Source of the DNA: Pseudoalteromonas sp. A25 | Lineage (GTDB): Bacteria; Pseudomonadota; Gammaproteobacteria; Enterobacterales; Alteromonadaceae | DNA: 64,000 bases | NCBI RefSeq assembly: GCF_009176705.1 | Contig: NZ_AP021846.1 | Location: 2,326,001 to 2,390,000, forward strand | Direction of reading: 5' to 3' | Part shown: piece by piece, positions 62,508 to 64,000 of the stretch | Position numbering within the stretch: position 1 is the stretch's first letter | Layout of the letters: every line of letters starts with the position of its first letter | Notes under the pieces: generated by a model | What the model was told of the DNA's origin: nothing | The model's input: the letters and a program-made list of their open reading frames with translations, nothing else | The model's database searches: none | Program-made: the position numbers and the translations under genes

Positions 62508-64000
62508 TTAACCAGCATCTTTTACTGGTAGCGTAACAGAGGTTATTACCCCTTTTGGCGTAGTGAATATAAATGACACTGCACCATCTTTCTTTTGGTT
62601 CGCCTCTATCTCTCTTGAAATAGTAAACGTTTCCTTGGCAGGTAAGGTTGAGCTTGAGTTTGGAACAGTCACGTCAGATACACCCGTATATAGTCCATTA
62701 TCTGTACTAATCGCAATTTCGGTGCCTTGCGGAAGTGGATTATTGTGTATATCACTGTATAGCAAAGTCACTTGGATACTCTCAATATTATCGATGGTCG
62801 TACCCGGTGCGGCCGCCGTAGCAAAATTTACACCGAGCACATCACAGTATTCATCGTTGTCAGATTTTTCCAACTGTACCGCAATAACAGACTTGCTCGT
62901 ATCGTCGGGGTCTCTCAACATGATATTTTCACAATTAGCTGGGATTGTTGTTACATTATTTCCCAACTTAGCACCAACCTTTGCAACAAAGCGAAAAGTA
63001 GGCTTACTACCTGACATAATAATTTCGGCACTATCAAACACATCTATGAGAGATTTTGTACACTGTGCTGCGCTTTGTTGGGCAGCAGTACAACTTAAGC
63101 CATTGTATTGTCCGTCTCTATCAGTAAACGTGCCATCGCCATTACCATCCCATAACTTTTCAAAATGCCCCGAGTTTGTATTTAGGGGGGAACAAGGGTT
63201 GGAAGTACTCGACGGAATACAATTTGTGCCCTCATAGTTTCCGTTTTCATTATCATCTCTAAAAGCTTCAGGCACATCGTACACGAGGCTAAATTCATTG
63301 CTGTCAAAAAGTCCATTGCCATTCACGTCATTGAAATTTTCTTCTCCGTCAGTAATGGCTATCAATGTTGCACGCCCTGCTAGAGGCACACCGTCTGAGT
63401 CATGGGCTGCATTTAAAATACCCTTGATACAAGGTGCGGGTTCACCAGCATACAAGTCACAATTACGAGTGTCTTCAAGTACAGTGCCATTGAGCTGATT
63501 GTTGCCAACATTCAAAATTTGTTCATGAGATGGCTCAGAGATACCTTGGCCCACTAAAAAGGACTTTTTCGCGGCATATAGTTTTTTAGGGTTAAACGAA
63601 TCAACGCGATTTCCCCAGTAATTAGTAGAACAATTGCCTTGACTCGGTAACTCACAGTCAATTGGACTGCGCGGATCGCTAGAGGGTTTATTAGTCACAA
63701 ACGGGATGATATTTTGACTTACCCAAGTGGCACTACAACGGCCATCCGTTGTTTCACACTCAAGCTCAGCATTAAACTGTGTACCATCCACGGTACCCAC
63801 TGCGCCCCCTTCTGCACTAACATAAACTTTAGTGCCATCATGCACGAAATTACCGTATCTATCGGCGATATTCACTGTAACTGGCACTTCTTGGTTACTA
63901 AAGTTAAGTGTTTCTGTGTTTGTCGTAGCGACTGACAAAGACATCGTTGAGTTTACAGGCAAGCCACTCGTTACACTCAAACGACTAGATACCGACATGA
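62508..64000 (-). CDS. Large bacterial Ig-like domain protein (partial, C-terminal part)
   Basis: The frame is open to the right edge; an ATG at 63998 is probably internal. The visible ~497 residues contain a Big-type Ig domain near the start ('VPVTVNIADRYGNFVHDGTKV', broken by position, then 'ECETTDGRCSATWVS'). Acidic 'NDVNGNGLFDSNE' and 'RDDNENGNYEG' segments that look like calcium-binding loops follow, with many Cys that may pair. A final Ig-like domain follows ('LLYSDIHNNPLPQGTEIAIST'). It is likely exported to the cell surface; signal and anchor lie outside the window. Confidence 0.8.
   Translation of the reverse strand, partial: MSVSSRLSVTSGLPVNSTMSLSVATTNTETLNFSNQEVPVTVNIADRYGNFVHDGTKVYVSAEGGAVGTVDGTQFNAELECETTDGRCSATWVSQNIIPFVTNKPSSDPRSPIDCELPSQGNCSTNYWGNRVDSFNPKKLYAAKKSFLVGQGISEPSHEQILNVGNNQLNGTVLEDTRNCDLYAGEPAPCIKGILNAAHDSDGVPLAGRATLIAITDGEENFNDVNGNGLFDSNEFSLVYDVPEAFRDDNENGNYEGTNCIPSSTSNPCSPLNTNSGHFEKLWDGNGDGTFTDRDGQYNGLSCTAAQQSAAQCTKSLIDVFDSAEIIMSGSKPTFRFVAKVGAKLGNNVTTIPANCENIMLRDPDDTSKSVIAVQLEKSDNDEYCDVLGVNFATAAAPGTTIDNIESIQVTLLYSDIHNNPLPQGTEIAISTDNGLYTGVSDVTVPNSSSTLPAKETFTISREIEANQKKDGAVSFIFTTPKGVITSVTLPVKDAG

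Noticed and set aside
1..64000. CRISPR array or cas genes
   Set aside because: No regularly spaced direct repeats or Cas proteins are present.

Overview
The window looks like chromosome of a marine gammaproteobacterium of the Alteromonadales, most likely Pseudoalteromonas or a close relative. The evidence is gene content and order (tol-pal, ruvABC, recCBD, cmoAB, purMN, a DUF3334 protein and a large Ig-like surface protein), moderate to low GC, and short palindromic intergenic repeats. This genus call is an inference from gene content; no sequence search was run.

Positions 1-15747, all on the minus strand, are the accessory part: a contractile-tail locus (prophage or tailocin). Read in transcription order it starts with a small HTH regulator, a Q-like/HTH protein, and a lysis cassette (GH24 endolysin, 3-TM holin, a one-TM spanin-like protein). 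Three successive baseplate modules follow, each carrying P2-type gpJ, gpI and a tail-collar fibre base (gpH N-terminus). Modules 1 and 2 carry several separate fibre genes, each paired with a small chaperone-like gene. Intrinsic terminators separate some of these pairs. A fifth fibre gene precedes module 3, and module 3 runs off the left edge. No capsid, terminase, sheath, tube or integrase gene is visible. Two copies of a GGTCA-N4-TGACC palindrome lie upstream of the whole locus and upstream of the last module. Each is followed 22-23 nt later by a -10-like hexamer, which suggests one activator controls both. This triplicated baseplate/fibre system is the most unusual content.

Positions 16310-24390 hold ettA, a PilZ protein, a small membrane protein, an M14 peptidase, a CBS protein, an FHA-winged-helix regulator, an Mpo1-like membrane protein and a secreted M20 amidohydrolase. 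A roughly 200-bp palindromic element follows the amidohydrolase. Positions 24391-33102 are the recC-recB-recD operon. A GAF-GGDEF cyclase follows, then an old-yellow-enzyme gene divergent from its probable TetR repressor with two matching operators. Next come a second palindromic element, tRNA-Ser(GGA), nadA and tRNA-Lys(TTT).

Positions 38127-48368 are envelope and DNA-repair housekeeping: tolQRAB-pal-cpoB, a long intergenic region with a well-formed small-RNA candidate on the plus strand, ruvC-ruvA-ruvB, a TfoX-C-domain gene with an inverted remnant of itself nearby, and aspS. Positions 48538-64000 hold small metabolic genes (DUF72, GFA, YgjP-like peptidase, DUF3334), cmoA-cmoB for tRNA wobble uridine modification, purM-purN with an overlapping DUF3108 gene, a class II glutamine amidotransferase, a lipoprotein, an NhaC-type antiporter, a small secreted protein, topA, and the C-terminal part of a large Ig-like protein that runs off the right edge.
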